Source of the DNA: Pseudomonas lactucae
GTDB lineage: Bacteria > Pseudomonadota > Gammaproteobacteria > Pseudomonadales > Pseudomonadaceae
Reading direction: 5' to 3'
Assembly (NCBI RefSeq): GCF_016937615.1
Contig: NZ_JAFHKI010000124.1
Coordinates: 1 to 45,570, forward strand
DNA: 45,570 nt
This document shows positions 16,489 through 25,016 of this stretch, one piece after another. Made by a program: the position numbers and the translations under genes. Within the stretch, counting starts at the first letter, position 1, and every line of letters starts with the position of its first letter. A model generated the notes under the pieces. The model did no database searches. It saw only the letters and a program-made list of their open reading frames with translations, and was not told where the DNA came from.

Positions 16489-17835
16489 TCACAGGTTGTA
16501 CTGTTTGCGTTTGCGGTACAGGGTCGACGCGTCAATGCCGAGGGTACGAGCCGCTTGGTCCAGTGTGTCGCTGGTGGCCAGGACGGCACCGATATGGGCT
16601 TTTTCCAGCTCGTCCAGGCTTAGCGCGGCGCCGATGCGCGGGGCATTGTTGGTCGGCTGTTCGGCCATGCCGAGGTGGCTGATTTCGACTTTTTCCTGCG
16701 GGCAAATGATGCTGGCGCGCTCAACCACGTTGCGTAACTCGCGAATATTGCCTGGCCAGCGGTAGTTGAGCAGCGCTTCGCGGGCTTGGTCGCTGAAGCC
16801 GCGAGCCGGGCGGGCGTATTCCTTGACGAAGCGCGCCAGGAAACGGTCGGCCAGGGTCAGGATGTCTTCACTGCGTTCGCGCAACGGCGGCAGGTGCAGG
16901 GTGATGACGTTGAGACGGTAGAGCAAATCCTCACGGAAGCGGCCATCGCGCACCATGTCTTCGAGGTTCAGGTTGGTGGCCGCGAGAATGCGTACATCGG
17001 CGCGGCGGGTGACGGGATCGCCCACGCGCTCGTATTCCTTGTCCTGGATGAAGCGCAGCAACTTGGGTTGCAGCGTGAGGGGAAAGTCGCCGATCTCGTC
17101 GAGAAACAGCGTACCGCCATCCGCCTGATTGACGCGGCCCAACGTGCTTTCACTGGCACCGGTAAAGGCACCACGGCTGTGGCCAAACAGCTCGCTTTCC
17201 ATCAGCTCAGCGGTCAGCGACGGGCAGTTGATAGTCACGCAGGATTTCTTGGAGCGTTTGCTCCAGCCATGGATGGCCCGGGCGAGTTCACCTTTACCGG
17301 TACCGGACTCGCCCAGGATCAGAATGTTGGCGTCGGTGCCGGCCACTTGGCGGGCGGTTTCCAGCACCACCATCATCGCCGGGCTGTGGGAGTCGAGGCC
17401 GTCCTTGGGCTGGCGCACGGCGCCTTCCAGTGCTTCCAGGCGTGCGGAGAGTTGGCGTACTTCCAGTTGCTTGGCGGTGGCCAGGCGCAATTGATCAGGG
17501 CTGCAGGGCTTGACCAGGTAGTCGGCGGCCCCGGCCTGGATCGCGTCCACCGCGGTGTCGACGGCGGAGTGGGCGGTGACGATCACCACACGCATCCACG
17601 GCGCTTGTATACGCATTTGCGCCAACACATCCAGACCATTGTCCTCGCCCAGGCGCAGGTCCAGAAAGCACAGGTCGAACACTTGGCGCTGCATCAAGGT
17701 ATCGGCCTGCGCGGCGCTGTTGGCAGTGGCGACGGTGTAGCCTTCGTCTTCCAGGCAATAACGGAAGGTGCGCAGGATCGCGGATTCGTCATCCACTAAA
17801 AGAATGCGGCCTTGAAGTTCCTTGCCTGATTCCAT
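16489..17835 (-). CDS. algB: NtrC-family response regulator AlgB
   Basis: 448 aa. The receiver domain has Asp59 (CFLDLRLG) and the acidic pair in LLVDDES. The AAA+ domain has Walker A GESGTGKGE, the sigma-54 contact loop GAFTGA and Walker B GGTLFLDEIGDF. The C-terminal Fis-type helix-turn-helix is LDQAARTLGIDASTLYRKRK. I chose the ATG at 17835 (MESGKELQGRILLVDDES), matching known AlgB; the upstream frame to 18120 is spurious. In P. aeruginosa AlgB activates algD and represses group behaviours. The GAFTGA loop is intact, and a canonical sigma-54 promoter lies 320 bases away, divergently oriented. Confidence 0.96.
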   Translation of the reverse strand: MESGKELQGRILLVDDESAILRTFRYCLEDEGYTVATANSAAQADTLMQRQVFDLCFLDLRLGEDNGLDVLAQMRIQAPWMRVVIVTAHSAVDTAVDAIQAGAADYLVKPCSPDQLRLATAKQLEVRQLSARLEALEGAVRQPKDGLDSHSPAMMVVLETARQVAGTDANILILGESGTGKGELARAIHGWSKRSKKSCVTINCPSLTAELMESELFGHSRGAFTGASESTLGRVNQADGGTLFLDEIGDFPLTLQPKLLRFIQDKEYERVGDPVTRRADVRILAATNLNLEDMVRDGRFREDLLYRLNVITLHLPPLRERSEDILTLADRFLARFVKEYARPARGFSDQAREALLNYRWPGNIRELRNVVERASIICPQEKVEISHLGMAEQPTNNAPRIGAALSLDELEKAHIGAVLATSDTLDQAARTLGIDASTLYRKRKQYNL

Positions 17836-18153
17836 CTGTGCTGCGCTCCTTAACGGTGAGTGATCTTGGTTAGTCCCGGAATAATCGGGCAAGTTGCATG
17901 GTTTATTCTGATTGATAAATAACAATATCGTGCAGCTATCTGCATCTATTCCTACAAAGCCCGAGATGATGGCTTTTTCATGTCTTCTTGCCACTTCGGC
18001 AACGTCTTCCTTGCTTTCGATCCCCTGAGCCGACCGCTGGCCATCGTGCATTTCGCACGGCCTACAAGGAGGCATCGTGCAGGATGCTGGGGTGTGGCTT
18101 AAATGAAATTTACTAACCAATTGATTTTAATGGGTTTTATTTTAAAAAAAAGC
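17836..18153. other. algB upstream spacer with candidate enhancer palindrome
   Basis: 318 bases without a credible ORF. It must contain the algB promoter (not clearly recognisable). It holds a short palindrome CGTGCATTTCGCACG (18045-18059) and a half-copy GCATCGTGCA (~18073). These lie about 105-135 bases upstream of the predicted sigma-54 transcription start, the usual distance for an NtrC-type activator site. Confidence 0.4.
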
Positions 18154-18169
18154 TGGCATGCGCTCTGCA
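18154..18169 (+). promoter_or_regulatory. Sigma-54 promoter (-24/-12)
   Basis: TGGCATGCGCTCTGCA: the -24 GG (18155-18156) and -12 GC (18167-18168) are at the exact canonical spacing, and eight further positions fit TGGCAC-N5-TTGCA closely. It is preceded by an A/T tract (TTTTAAAAAAAA) and lies 53 bases before the ATG of the small membrane protein gene. Predicted start about 18180. Confidence 0.72.
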
Positions 18170-18221
18170 ATATCTCTCCCAAGAGCGTCACGAACGAATA
18201 ATCAGAATGCGGGAGAACAGC

Positions 18222-18521
18222 ATGACTCGCCAAAGCCTCAGCCAATTGCGTGTATCGCCACTGCGCTTGCAACAAGGTCTGTTCGCCAGCCTTGCCCTTA
18301 TGGTGACGCTTATTGCAGGCCAGCAGTTTCAGCATTGGCAGCAGAGTCAGCAGCAAACCCCGCAGTTCGAACGTCCGGTGATGACCCAAACCCATTTCAG
18401 TTCCATTGGCAGCCGTGCCGTCGGTAGCGTTTCTGCTGATGTGACCGCCCCGCAATTGAGAGTCGTTGATCAGGATTCCACCCTGGATCAGCTGCCCACC
18501 CAAGAGCGTTGGGTGTTCTAG
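18222..18521 (+). CDS. Small membrane-anchored protein of unknown function
   Basis: 99 aa from ATG 18222, preceded by GGGAG at 18211-18215. One hydrophobic segment (LFASLALMVTLIAGQQF, ~18-34) suggests an N-terminally anchored inner-membrane protein with a mainly polar, Gln-rich exterior (QHWQQSQQQTPQFERP). I do not recognise a domain. It sits behind a canonical sigma-54 promoter and divergent from algB, so an NtrC-type activator should control it. Confidence 0.75.
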   Translation: MTRQSLSQLRVSPLRLQQGLFASLALMVTLIAGQQFQHWQQSQQQTPQFERPVMTQTHFSSIGSRAVGSVSADVTAPQLRVVDQDSTLDQLPTQERWVF

Positions 18522-18601
18522 GCAAGAAGGCGGCCGCTTGAGTTGAGCGCCCGCACTGCACTACCGCTGTTACCTTTTATAGAAGCATAAGGAGAATCAC
18601 C

Positions 18602-18766
18602 ATGTTGAGTTGGGCAATCACATTTCTGATCATCGCCATTGTGGCTGCAGTACTGGGCTTCGGTGGTATCGCGGGCACCGCTACGGGTATCGCCAAGATC
18701 CTGTTTGTCGTCTTCCTGGTGATGTTCATTGCTTCGTTCTTCTTTGGTCGTCGCGGCCGAGGCTGA
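18602..18766 (+). CDS. DUF1328 (UPF0391) small membrane protein
   Basis: 54 aa: MLSWAITFLIIAIVAAVLGF, then GGIAGTATGIAKILFVVFL, ending in a basic tail GRRGRG. Two transmembrane helices separated by a Gly-rich turn, the pattern of the UPF0391/YtjA family. AAGGAG precedes the start. Only 2 bases separate its stop from the lysozyme inhibitor gene, so the two are probably cotranscribed. Function unknown. Confidence 0.9.
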   Translation: MLSWAITFLIIAIVAAVLGFGGIAGTATGIAKILFVVFLVMFIASFFFGRRGRG

Positions 18767-18768
18767 AT

Positions 18769-19236
18769 ATGACCACTTTGTCTCTCAAAGCCATTGCTGC
18801 CGTCTTGCTATTAGGCGGCAGCGGCTTGGCGATGGCCGCCAACGACGGCCAATCGCGAGCCAATGAACTGCTCAGCGCGGACCCGCAATACCGCGAAACC
18901 TGGCAAGACGTGGTGAAGAAAGAAGAGCGTCTGCCGGAGTGGGTGATGAACCTGTCGGGTACGGCCGAGCAAATGACGGCCGTGGAAGAAGATGGCGACA
19001 AGTATTTGGTGGGGCCGTTGTGCGAAACCGCAGATACGTGCCTGAACAAACGCCTGATCGTTGCCTTCAGCTTCGACAAGGAAGACGCCTACGCGATGTT
19101 GGTAGAGGTCCCGGCCGGACTGCCGAAGGATAAATCGCCAACGCGCCATGCCGATTACCGGTTTATCGGTAAGCCGGATGAAGGCATGCAGAAGTTGCTG
19201 ATGGAGCAACTGAAGAAAGATCCGAATTGGTACTAG
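18769..19236 (+). CDS. Ivy-type inhibitor of C-type lysozyme
   Basis: 155 aa. Signal peptide ending GLAMA-ANDGQ, periplasmic. The Cys-bounded loop CETADTC (residues 85-91) corresponds to the CKPHDC loop that inserts into the lysozyme active site in Ivy. Flanking family features are WVMNLSGTAEQM and KRLIVAFSFDKEDAYAMLVE. It protects peptidoglycan from host lysozyme or may limit endogenous lytic transglycosylases. The loop lacks the usual His, so inhibitory strength is uncertain. Confidence 0.85.
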   Translation: MTTLSLKAIAAVLLLGGSGLAMAANDGQSRANELLSADPQYRETWQDVVKKEERLPEWVMNLSGTAEQMTAVEEDGDKYLVGPLCETADTCLNKRLIVAFSFDKEDAYAMLVEVPAGLPKDKSPTRHADYRFIGKPDEGMQKLLMEQLKKDPNWY

Positions 19237-19720
19237 GTGCCGTCTGACGCGTCTGTCGTCTACGGGGCCATCATCCATAGAGAGGCACGCTTGCTTCTTT
19301 CTGTCTGCACCGCTCGCCATGGGCGGTGCATGACCAGGGGGCCGGGTTGCTCTGATCAACTGGGATCGGCGCGACCTACGGGCACAGGGAGTGCCTGCGC
19401 AAGGGCCGGGTCAGGCGAAAAGCTGCGACGCAGGTTCACAGGCCCACGGCTTGCTGAACTTGCGGCGTGCTTGTCACTCTCAATCCCGCCCTCTTATTCC
19501 GCCCTTAGTCGCACAATTCCTTTTTTGCTCGCGCCCAACCATTACTTGGTATGTCGGGGTGACCATCTATCGAGAAAGTTTTTACACCGCTATCGGCCAT
19601 TTCTGATGTTGGCCCGCTGAATTCCTAGGCTTCTGCGCCAGTGCCCCAAAGGGGGGCGGAACCTCTGGGCGAGCCTAAATTGGCCGGTTCACGGCATATT
19701 CACCGGGCAAAATGTCGCAT
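19237..19720. other. Intergenic region without recognisable gene
   Basis: No ORF here has convincing composition or a ribosome binding site. The only structure seen is an inverted repeat TGCACCGC / GCGGTGCA (19306-19313 and 19323-19330), possibly the 3' end of the DUF1328-ivy transcript, but with no T-run. Confidence 0.5.
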
Positions 19721-19748
19721 TTGAACTGACCGATCGGACAGTTATGAT
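19721..19748 (+). promoter_or_regulatory. Sigma-70 promoter for the gltP leader
   Basis: -35 TTGAAC (19721-19726), 16-base spacer, -10 TATGAT (19743-19748). Predicted start about 19755, giving gltP an untranslated leader of about 210 bases. Confidence 0.6.
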
Positions 19749-19754
19749 GAAAAA

Positions 19755-19835
19755 AACTCATGCCGATTCGGCATGGGGTAGGCGTTTACGGCATTAGACG
19801 GCGCTCCCTTGCATCGGAATAGTTGCGCCTTTTTT
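19755..19835 (+). ncRNA. Structured gltP leader, candidate attenuator or small RNA
   Basis: Begins with the near-perfect palindrome CATGCCGATTCGGCATG (19759-19775) and ends with GGCGC (19800-19804), GCGCC (19825-19829) and six Ts (19830-19835). The last three resemble a weak terminator with a 20-base loop. Transcription from 19755 could stop here to give an ~80-nt RNA, or read through into gltP. I recognise no known RNA family. Confidence 0.35.
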
Positions 19836-19964
19836 CGCCTGCCAGTAAGCCATTTCGGCCACGCTGCGGTGACCTTCCATGGAGGCCGATGCACACACTT
19901 TTTCGCTCTCGAGCGTTGCAGCTGGCGCATTCGCCTTAAGTTCACTTGAAGTAAGGGTAATGAC

Positions 19965-21296
19965 ATGAAGAAGGCAAAGCTAAGCCTCGCCTGGCAGATC
20001 CTCATCGGTTTGGTGCTGGGGATTGCAATTGGTGCAGTGCTTAACCATTTCAGTGCTGAAAAAGCCTGGTGGATCAGCAATGTGCTGCAGCCGGCGGGCG
20101 ATATCTTTATCCGCCTGATCAAGATGATCGTGATCCCGATTGTGATTTCCTCGCTGATCGTCGGTATTGCCGGTGTGGGTGACGCGAAAAAACTCGGCCG
20201 CATCGGTGTCAAAACCATCCTTTACTTCGAAATCGTCACAACCATCGCCATTGTGGTCGGCCTGGTGTTGGCCAACGTCTTTCACCCGGGCGCGGGTATC
20301 GACATGAGTACCCTGGGCACTGTGGACATTTCCAAGTACCAGGCGACCGCTGCCGAGGTTCAGCATGAACACGCGTTCATCCAGACCATCCTCAACCTGA
20401 TTCCGTCGAATATCTTCGCCGCCGTGGCCCGTGGCGAAATGCTGCCGATCATTTTCTTCTCCGTGCTGTTCGGCCTGGGATTGTCGAGCCTCAAGCCTGA
20501 TCTGCGCGAGCCGCTGGTAACTATGTTCCAGGGCGTGTCCGAGAGCATGTTCAAAGTCACCCACATGATCATGAAGTACGCGCCGATCGGCGTATTCGCG
20601 CTGATCGCGGTGACAGTGGCCAACTTCGGCTTTGCCTCGCTGTTGCCGCTGGCCAAGCTGGTGATCCTGGTTTACGTCGCCATCCTGTTCTTCGCTTTTG
20701 CCGTACTGGGCCTGATCGCCCGCTTGTTCGGGTTCTCGATCCTCAAGTTGATCCGCATCTTCAAGGACGAGTTGGTCCTGGCCTACTCCACCGCCAGCTC
20801 CGAAACCGTGCTGCCGCGCGTGATCGAGAAGATGGAAAGCTACGGTGCGCCCAAGGCCATCTGCAGCTTCGTGGTACCGACCGGTTACTCGTTCAACCTC
20901 GACGGTTCGACCCTGTACCAGAGCATTGCGGCGATCTTTATCGCCCAGCTTTACGGCATCGATCTGTCGATCGGCCAGCAACTGATGCTGGTGCTGACCC
21001 TGATGGTCACCTCCAAGGGTATTGCCGGTGTGCCGGGGGTTTCCTTCGTGGTGCTGTTGGCTACCCTGGGCAGCGTGGGCATCCCGTTGGAAGGCCTGGC
21101 ATTCATCGCCGGTGTCGACCGCATCATGGACATGGCGCGTACCGCCCTCAACGTGATCGGCAACGCGTTGGCCGTGCTGGTGATCTCCCGTTGGGAAGGC
21201 ATGTATGACGATGCCAAGGGCGAGCGCTACTGGAACTCGCTGCCGCACTGGCGCAGCAAGGAAGCCTTGCCGACGGCCCAAGCCACTCGCAGCTGA
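19965..21296 (+). CDS. gltP: Glutamate/aspartate:proton symporter GltP
   Basis: 443 aa DAACS-family transporter with about eight membrane helices and re-entrant loops. Family motifs: SSETVLPRVIEKME (serine-rich re-entrant hairpin 1), GYSFNLDGSTLYQSIAAIF (the NMDGT-like substrate/cation site in TM7) and TSKGIAGVPGVSF (hairpin 2). It imports acidic amino acids with protons across the inner membrane. The start ATG 19965 is preceded by a modest purine-rich site. Ends before a strong terminator. Confidence 0.93.
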   Translation: MKKAKLSLAWQILIGLVLGIAIGAVLNHFSAEKAWWISNVLQPAGDIFIRLIKMIVIPIVISSLIVGIAGVGDAKKLGRIGVKTILYFEIVTTIAIVVGLVLANVFHPGAGIDMSTLGTVDISKYQATAAEVQHEHAFIQTILNLIPSNIFAAVARGEMLPIIFFSVLFGLGLSSLKPDLREPLVTMFQGVSESMFKVTHMIMKYAPIGVFALIAVTVANFGFASLLPLAKLVILVYVAILFFAFAVLGLIARLFGFSILKLIRIFKDELVLAYSTASSETVLPRVIEKMESYGAPKAICSFVVPTGYSFNLDGSTLYQSIAAIFIAQLYGIDLSIGQQLMLVLTLMVTSKGIAGVPGVSFVVLLATLGSVGIPLEGLAFIAGVDRIMDMARTALNVIGNALAVLVISRWEGMYDDAKGERYWNSLPHWRSKEALPTAQATRS

Positions 21297-21315
21297 TAGC
21301 ACACTTGCACTGAAA

Positions 21316-21341
21316 CAAACCCCGGAAAATTCCGGGGTTTG
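21316..21341 (+). terminator. Terminator between gltP and the spm-like gene
   Basis: Perfect 12-bp stem CAAACCCCGGAA / TTCCGGGGTTTG with a 2-base top. Near-symmetric, with only short T-runs within the stem. Confidence 0.8.
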
Positions 21342-21394
21342 TCGTTTCTGCCAGCCCCGCTATCATTCGCCCCATCTTTCGGGGGATTTAACTG

Positions 21395-22624
21395 ATGCTC
21401 AATGGCCTATGGCTTGGCTTCTTCGTCGTGGCAATGGTGTCGGCACTGGCGCAATGGCTGGTGGGCGGTAACGCCGGGATTTTTGCGGCCATGGTGGAAA
21501 GCATTTTTGCCATGGCCAAGTTGTCGGTGGAAGTGATGGTGCTGCTGTTCGGCACGCTTACGTTGTGGCTGGGCTTTTTGCGCATCGCCGAAAAAGCCGG
21601 AATTGTCGATTGGCTGGCCAAGGCTCTCGGTCCGCTGTTCCGCCGGTTAATGCCGGAAGTGCCCGCCGGCCACCCCGCCATCGGCTTGATCACCCTTAAC
21701 TTCGCCGCCAACGGCCTGGGCCTGGACAATGCGGCTACGCCCATCGGCCTGAAGGCGATGAAGGCGTTGCAGGAACTCAACCCCATCCCCAACACGGCCA
21801 GTAACGCGCAGATCCTGTTCCTGGTGCTCAACGCATCTTCATTGACGCTGTTGCCGGTGACCATCTTCATGTACCGCGCCCAGCAAGGGGCCGCCGACCC
21901 GACGCTGGTGTTCCTGCCGATCCTGCTGGCCACCAGCGCCTCGACCCTGGTTGGCCTGCTTTCTGTGGCGGTGATGCAGCGCCTGCGCCTGTGGGACCCG
22001 GTCGTGCTGGCCTACCTGATTCCCGGCGCGTTGATATTGGGTGGCTTCATGGCGTTGCTGGCGACCTTGTCCGCCACGGCGTTGGCCGGCTTGTCGTCGA
22101 TCCTCGGTAACCTCACGCTGTTTGGCTTGATCATGCTGTTCCTGGTGATCGGCGCGCTGCGCAAGGTGAAGGTGTACGAGGCGTTTGTCGAAGGTGCCAA
22201 AGAAGGTTTCGACGTTGCCAAGAACCTGTTGCCGTACCTGGTGGCGATGCTCTGTGCGGTGGGCGTGTTGCGTGCGTCCGGCGCGTTGGACTTCGGTCTG
22301 GAAGGCATTCGCCATGTGGTGGCCTGGACGGGGATGGACACGCGCTTTGTCGATGCGTTGCCGACCGCGATGGTCAAGCCGTTCTCCGGCAGTGCCGCTC
22401 GGGCGATGTTGATCGAGACCATGCAGACCCAAGGCGTGGACAGCTTCCCGGCGCTGGTGGCGGCGACGATCCAGGGCAGTACCGAAACCACCTTTTATGT
22501 GTTGGCCGTGTACTTCGGTTCGGTGGGCATCCAGCGGGCGCGGCATGCGGTGGGCTGTGCGTTGCTGGCGGAGTTTGCTGGCGTCGTGGCGGCGATTGCG
22601 GTGTGCTACTGGTTTTTTGCCTAA
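21395..22624 (+). CDS. SpmA-SpmB fusion, nucleoside-recognition (Gate) membrane protein
   Basis: 409 aa, many transmembrane helices. The N-terminal half resembles SpmA (MLNGLWLGFFVVAMVSAL; ITLNFAANGLGLDNAATPIG) and the C-terminal half SpmB (ALRKVKVYEAFVEGAKEGFD; ATIQGSTETTFYVLAVYFGS). Both carry the nucleoside-recognition/Gate fold. Bacillus encodes them as two spore-maturation proteins; Gram-negatives often have this fused form with no known substrate. An NT/peptide-related transport role is a guess. Confidence 0.85.
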   Translation: MLNGLWLGFFVVAMVSALAQWLVGGNAGIFAAMVESIFAMAKLSVEVMVLLFGTLTLWLGFLRIAEKAGIVDWLAKALGPLFRRLMPEVPAGHPAIGLITLNFAANGLGLDNAATPIGLKAMKALQELNPIPNTASNAQILFLVLNASSLTLLPVTIFMYRAQQGAADPTLVFLPILLATSASTLVGLLSVAVMQRLRLWDPVVLAYLIPGALILGGFMALLATLSATALAGLSSILGNLTLFGLIMLFLVIGALRKVKVYEAFVEGAKEGFDVAKNLLPYLVAMLCAVGVLRASGALDFGLEGIRHVVAWTGMDTRFVDALPTAMVKPFSGSAARAMLIETMQTQGVDSFPALVAATIQGSTETTFYVLAVYFGSVGIQRARHAVGCALLAEFAGVVAAIAVCYWFFA

Positions 22625-22637
22625 GGCTTGGATTGCT

Positions 22638-22657
22638 ATCGGGGGCTTGCCCCCGAT
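22638..22657. repeat. REP-type palindrome between convergent genes
   Basis: ATCGGGGGC-TT-GCCCCCGAT, a perfect 9-bp palindrome of the Pseudomonas GGGGGCTTGCCCCC REP type. Situated between the stop of the SpmAB fusion (22624) and the stop of the convergent lipoprotein gene (22665), where it may also act as a bidirectional 3' end. Confidence 0.8.
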
Positions 22658-22664
22658 GAGGCCC

Positions 22665-23276
22665 TCAGCGTTTTACCGCACCGTTGCCTTGCGCCACGAC
22701 CCAATCCACTACCTGCTTGTTCAATTGATCCCCGGCCTGCCCAAAAGCAGCCACCACCGCTGGCACCTTGGTATCTGCCACCGGCTGGCGCACTTCAAAC
22801 CGCCGGCTGGCCATAATCCGTTGATCGCTCCCTCGCACCAGGCGTGCGTCGAGGCGAATCACCACCTCCACCGCGCTCCCTCGATACTCAGTCTGAAACG
22901 CCTGCAACTGCCCGCCCAATTCATAGTCGGCCTGCAGGTTAGTCTCGTCGGTACTGAGCAACGTCACCCGGCCATCCCGCTGGAAACCATCGAGCAGGCG
23001 GTTACGCAACAACACCGGTGCCGGATCGCTCCAGCGCGAGTTGGCATAACTGCTGATCAAATCGCCATTGGGCACCACGGCGATGCGTGGGCTATCGAGA
23101 AACTCGCTGGTCTGCGGCTTGGTCACGCGCAGCGACCAACTGACCGGCGCACCTTGTGTGGCGGTCTGGGTGGCAGCCAGGCGATACACGTCCGAAGGGT
23201 CGGCTTTGGGCAGAATCGAACACGCGCTGATCAGCGCCAGTGCCACGGGGGCGATCAGCTGATACGCACGCTTCAT
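22665..23276 (-). CDS. PqiC/ABC-transport auxiliary lipoprotein of Mla-like system
   Basis: 203 aa. Signal peptide with lipobox ISAC (Cys at residue 19). The body follows the ABC-type transport auxiliary lipoprotein family (DUF330/PqiC): VYRLAATQTA near the start and SPRIAVVPNGDLISSYANSRWSD spread over 62-85 (Arg/Trp-rich), then LLRNRLLDGFQRDGRV. Expected to sit on the periplasmic face of the outer membrane and receive the MCE tunnel. Last gene of the operon, overlapping the MCE gene by 4 bases. Confidence 0.85.
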   Translation of the reverse strand: MKRAYQLIAPVALALISACSILPKADPSDVYRLAATQTATQGAPVSWSLRVTKPQTSEFLDSPRIAVVPNGDLISSYANSRWSDPAPVLLRNRLLDGFQRDGRVTLLSTDETNLQADYELGGQLQAFQTEYRGSAVEVVIRLDARLVRGSDQRIMASRRFEVRQPVADTKVPAVVAAFGQAGDQLNKQVVDWVVAQGNGAVKR

Positions 23277-24211
23277 GGCGTGAACTCCTTGTTCTTGTCG
23301 CTGCCCAGCAGGTAACCGCTGGGGTTGGCTTCCAGGCGGCGGGAGATAGCGCGCAGCGAACCGAGGGTTTCACGCAGTTCACGCACCGCCGGCGCCAGTT
23401 CATTGAGACCTTGCAGGCCGCTGTTCACCGAGTCCTTGTTATCGGTCAACAAGGTGTTGAGGGTCGCGGTGCTGTGTTCCAGGGATTTCATGGCCTGCTC
23501 GGCACTGCCGAAAGCCTGTTTGCCTTGATCGTTGAGCAAGCCATTGGCATTACGCATCAGCAGCGTGGTCTGCTCCAGCGCGGCGCTGGCCTGTTTGCTC
23601 ACTTGCATCAGTTGCTGCATCACCACCTTGATATCACCGCGTTGGTCGGCGATGGCGCCGGTGGTTTGTTGCAGGTTATCCAAGGTTTTACTGATGCGGT
23701 CGACGTTCTCCGAGGAGAACATCGCGTTGGCGTTGTGCAGCAGCAGGTTGATGCCGGTCATCAAGTCGCTGCTGTCGTTGAGCAGCCGCGCGATAGGTGA
23801 CGGTGAGGCAATGATCTGCGGCAGGTTGCCGCCCTTGCCCTTGAGTGCCGGGCTTTGCGGGGTGCCGCCGCTGAGCTGGATGATCGAAGTGCCGGTGATG
23901 CCGGTCAGCGCCAGCTTGGCCTGGGTATCTTCCTTGACCGGCGTTTGCCCGGCCAGGCGGATGCGTGCGAGGACGCGGCGCGGGTCCTTGGGGTCCAGGC
24001 TCAGGCTGATCACGTCGCCCACCTTGATCCCGCTGTATTGCACCGAACTGCCCTGGGACAGGCCGCTGACCGTTTCGTTGAAGATCACTTCGTAATCCTG
24101 GAAGGCGCTGTCGACGCTGGATTTGGCCAGCCACAGGCCAAACAGCATCGCGCCGACTACCACAATCACGCTGAACAGACCGATCATCACATGATGGGCT
24201 CGGGTTTCCAT
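23273..24211 (-). CDS. MlaD/PqiB-like MCE domain protein
   Basis: 312 aa from ATG 24211 (METRAHHVMIGLFSV). A single N-terminal membrane helix (~8-30) is followed by one MCE domain (VIFNETVSGLSQGSSVQYSG; GIKVGDVISLSL; LALTGITGTSIIQLSGG) and a long helical C-terminal region (~160-300) likely to form a coiled-coil tunnel. Periplasmic lipid-carrying component. One base separates its ATG from the stop of the ATPase gene. Confidence 0.92.
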   Translation of the reverse strand: METRAHHVMIGLFSVIVVVGAMLFGLWLAKSSVDSAFQDYEVIFNETVSGLSQGSSVQYSGIKVGDVISLSLDPKDPRRVLARIRLAGQTPVKEDTQAKLALTGITGTSIIQLSGGTPQSPALKGKGGNLPQIIASPSPIARLLNDSSDLMTGINLLLHNANAMFSSENVDRISKTLDNLQQTTGAIADQRGDIKVVMQQLMQVSKQASAALEQTTLLMRNANGLLNDQGKQAFGSAEQAMKSLEHSTATLNTLLTDNKDSVNSGLQGLNELAPAVRELRETLGSLRAISRRLEANPSGYLLGSDKNKEFTP

Positions 24212-24212
24212 G

Positions 24213-25016
24213 TCATACCTCGTTGAGCGATTGAGCGGCATCCAATGCCGCGCGGCCACGGGGGCCGTGGAAATATTCGTGAATCCACGCGTCGTCGGTT
24301 TCCGAGACGACATCGATGGCACCGGCCACCAACACTTTTTTCTGCGCCAGTACCGCCACGCGATCGGTGATGGTGTACAGCGTATCGAGGTCATGGGTGA
24401 CCAGGAACACGCTCAGGCCCAATGCGTCGCGCAGGGTCAGGATCAGTTGGTCGAATTGCGCCGCGCCAATCGGGTCGAGGCCGGCGGTGGGCTCATCGAG
24501 GAACAGGATGTCCGGGTCCAGCGCCAATGCCCGGGCCAGGGCCGCGCGCTTGATCATGCCGCCGGACAGCGACGCCGGGTACTTGTCGGCGGCCGACAGT
24601 GGCAACCCGGCCAGGGCCAGTTTGACCGCGGCCAGGTGCTCGGCGTCGCGGCGGCTGAGGCCGGCATGTTCGATCAATGGCAGCGCGACGTTCTCGGTCA
24701 CGGTCAGCGAGGAAAACAGTGCGCCCTTCTGGAACAACACGCCAAAGCGCCGCTCCACCAGGGAACGTTCATGTTCCGGCAGGCTTGGCAGGTTCTTGCC
24801 GAACACCCGTACTTCGCCTTCGCTGGGCCGACGCAGGCCGACGATGCTGCGCAGCAACACCGATTTGCCGCTGCCGGAGCCGCCGACCACCGCAAGGATC
24901 TCGCCCTTGTACAGCGACAGGTCGAGATTTTCGTGCACGCTCTGGCTGCCGAAGCGGTTGCACAGACCGCGTACTTCGATCACCGCCTCGGTGGGCGCAC
25001 GGTGTAAGCGACTCAC
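24213..25016 (-). CDS. MlaF-like ABC transporter ATP-binding protein
   Basis: 267 aa. Walker A GGSGSGKS, Q-loop GVLFQKGALF, signature LSGGMIKRAALARAL, Walker B DILFLDEPTAGLDP, H-loop VTHDLDT. The LSGGM signature and the TAGLDP Walker B are typical of the lipid-transport (Mla/Ttg2) ATPases. It powers the permease encoded upstream, with which it overlaps by 4 bases. Confidence 0.92.
   Translation of the reverse strand: MSRLHRAPTEAVIEVRGLCNRFGSQSVHENLDLSLYKGEILAVVGGSGSGKSVLLRSIVGLRRPSEGEVRVFGKNLPSLPEHERSLVERRFGVLFQKGALFSSLTVTENVALPLIEHAGLSRRDAEHLAAVKLALAGLPLSAADKYPASLSGGMIKRAALARALALDPDILFLDEPTAGLDPIGAAQFDQLILTLRDALGLSVFLVTHDLDTLYTITDRVAVLAQKKVLVAGAIDVVSETDDAWIHEYFHGPRGRAALDAAQSLNEV

Noticed and set aside
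17836..18120. N-terminal extension of AlgB to 18120
   Set aside because: The extra 95 residues have no similarity to AlgB or receiver domains; the known N-terminus begins at ATG 17835.
19237..19620. 127-codon ORF after the lysozyme inhibitor gene
   Set aside because: No ribosome binding site, no recognisable domain, Ser/Arg/Cys-rich translation typical of noncoding GC-rich DNA.
19980..21302. 440-codon minus-strand ORF opposite gltP
   Set aside because: Composition (His/Gln/Asp/Arg-rich, no hydrophobic pattern) is that of an antisense shadow; gltP is full length and convincing.
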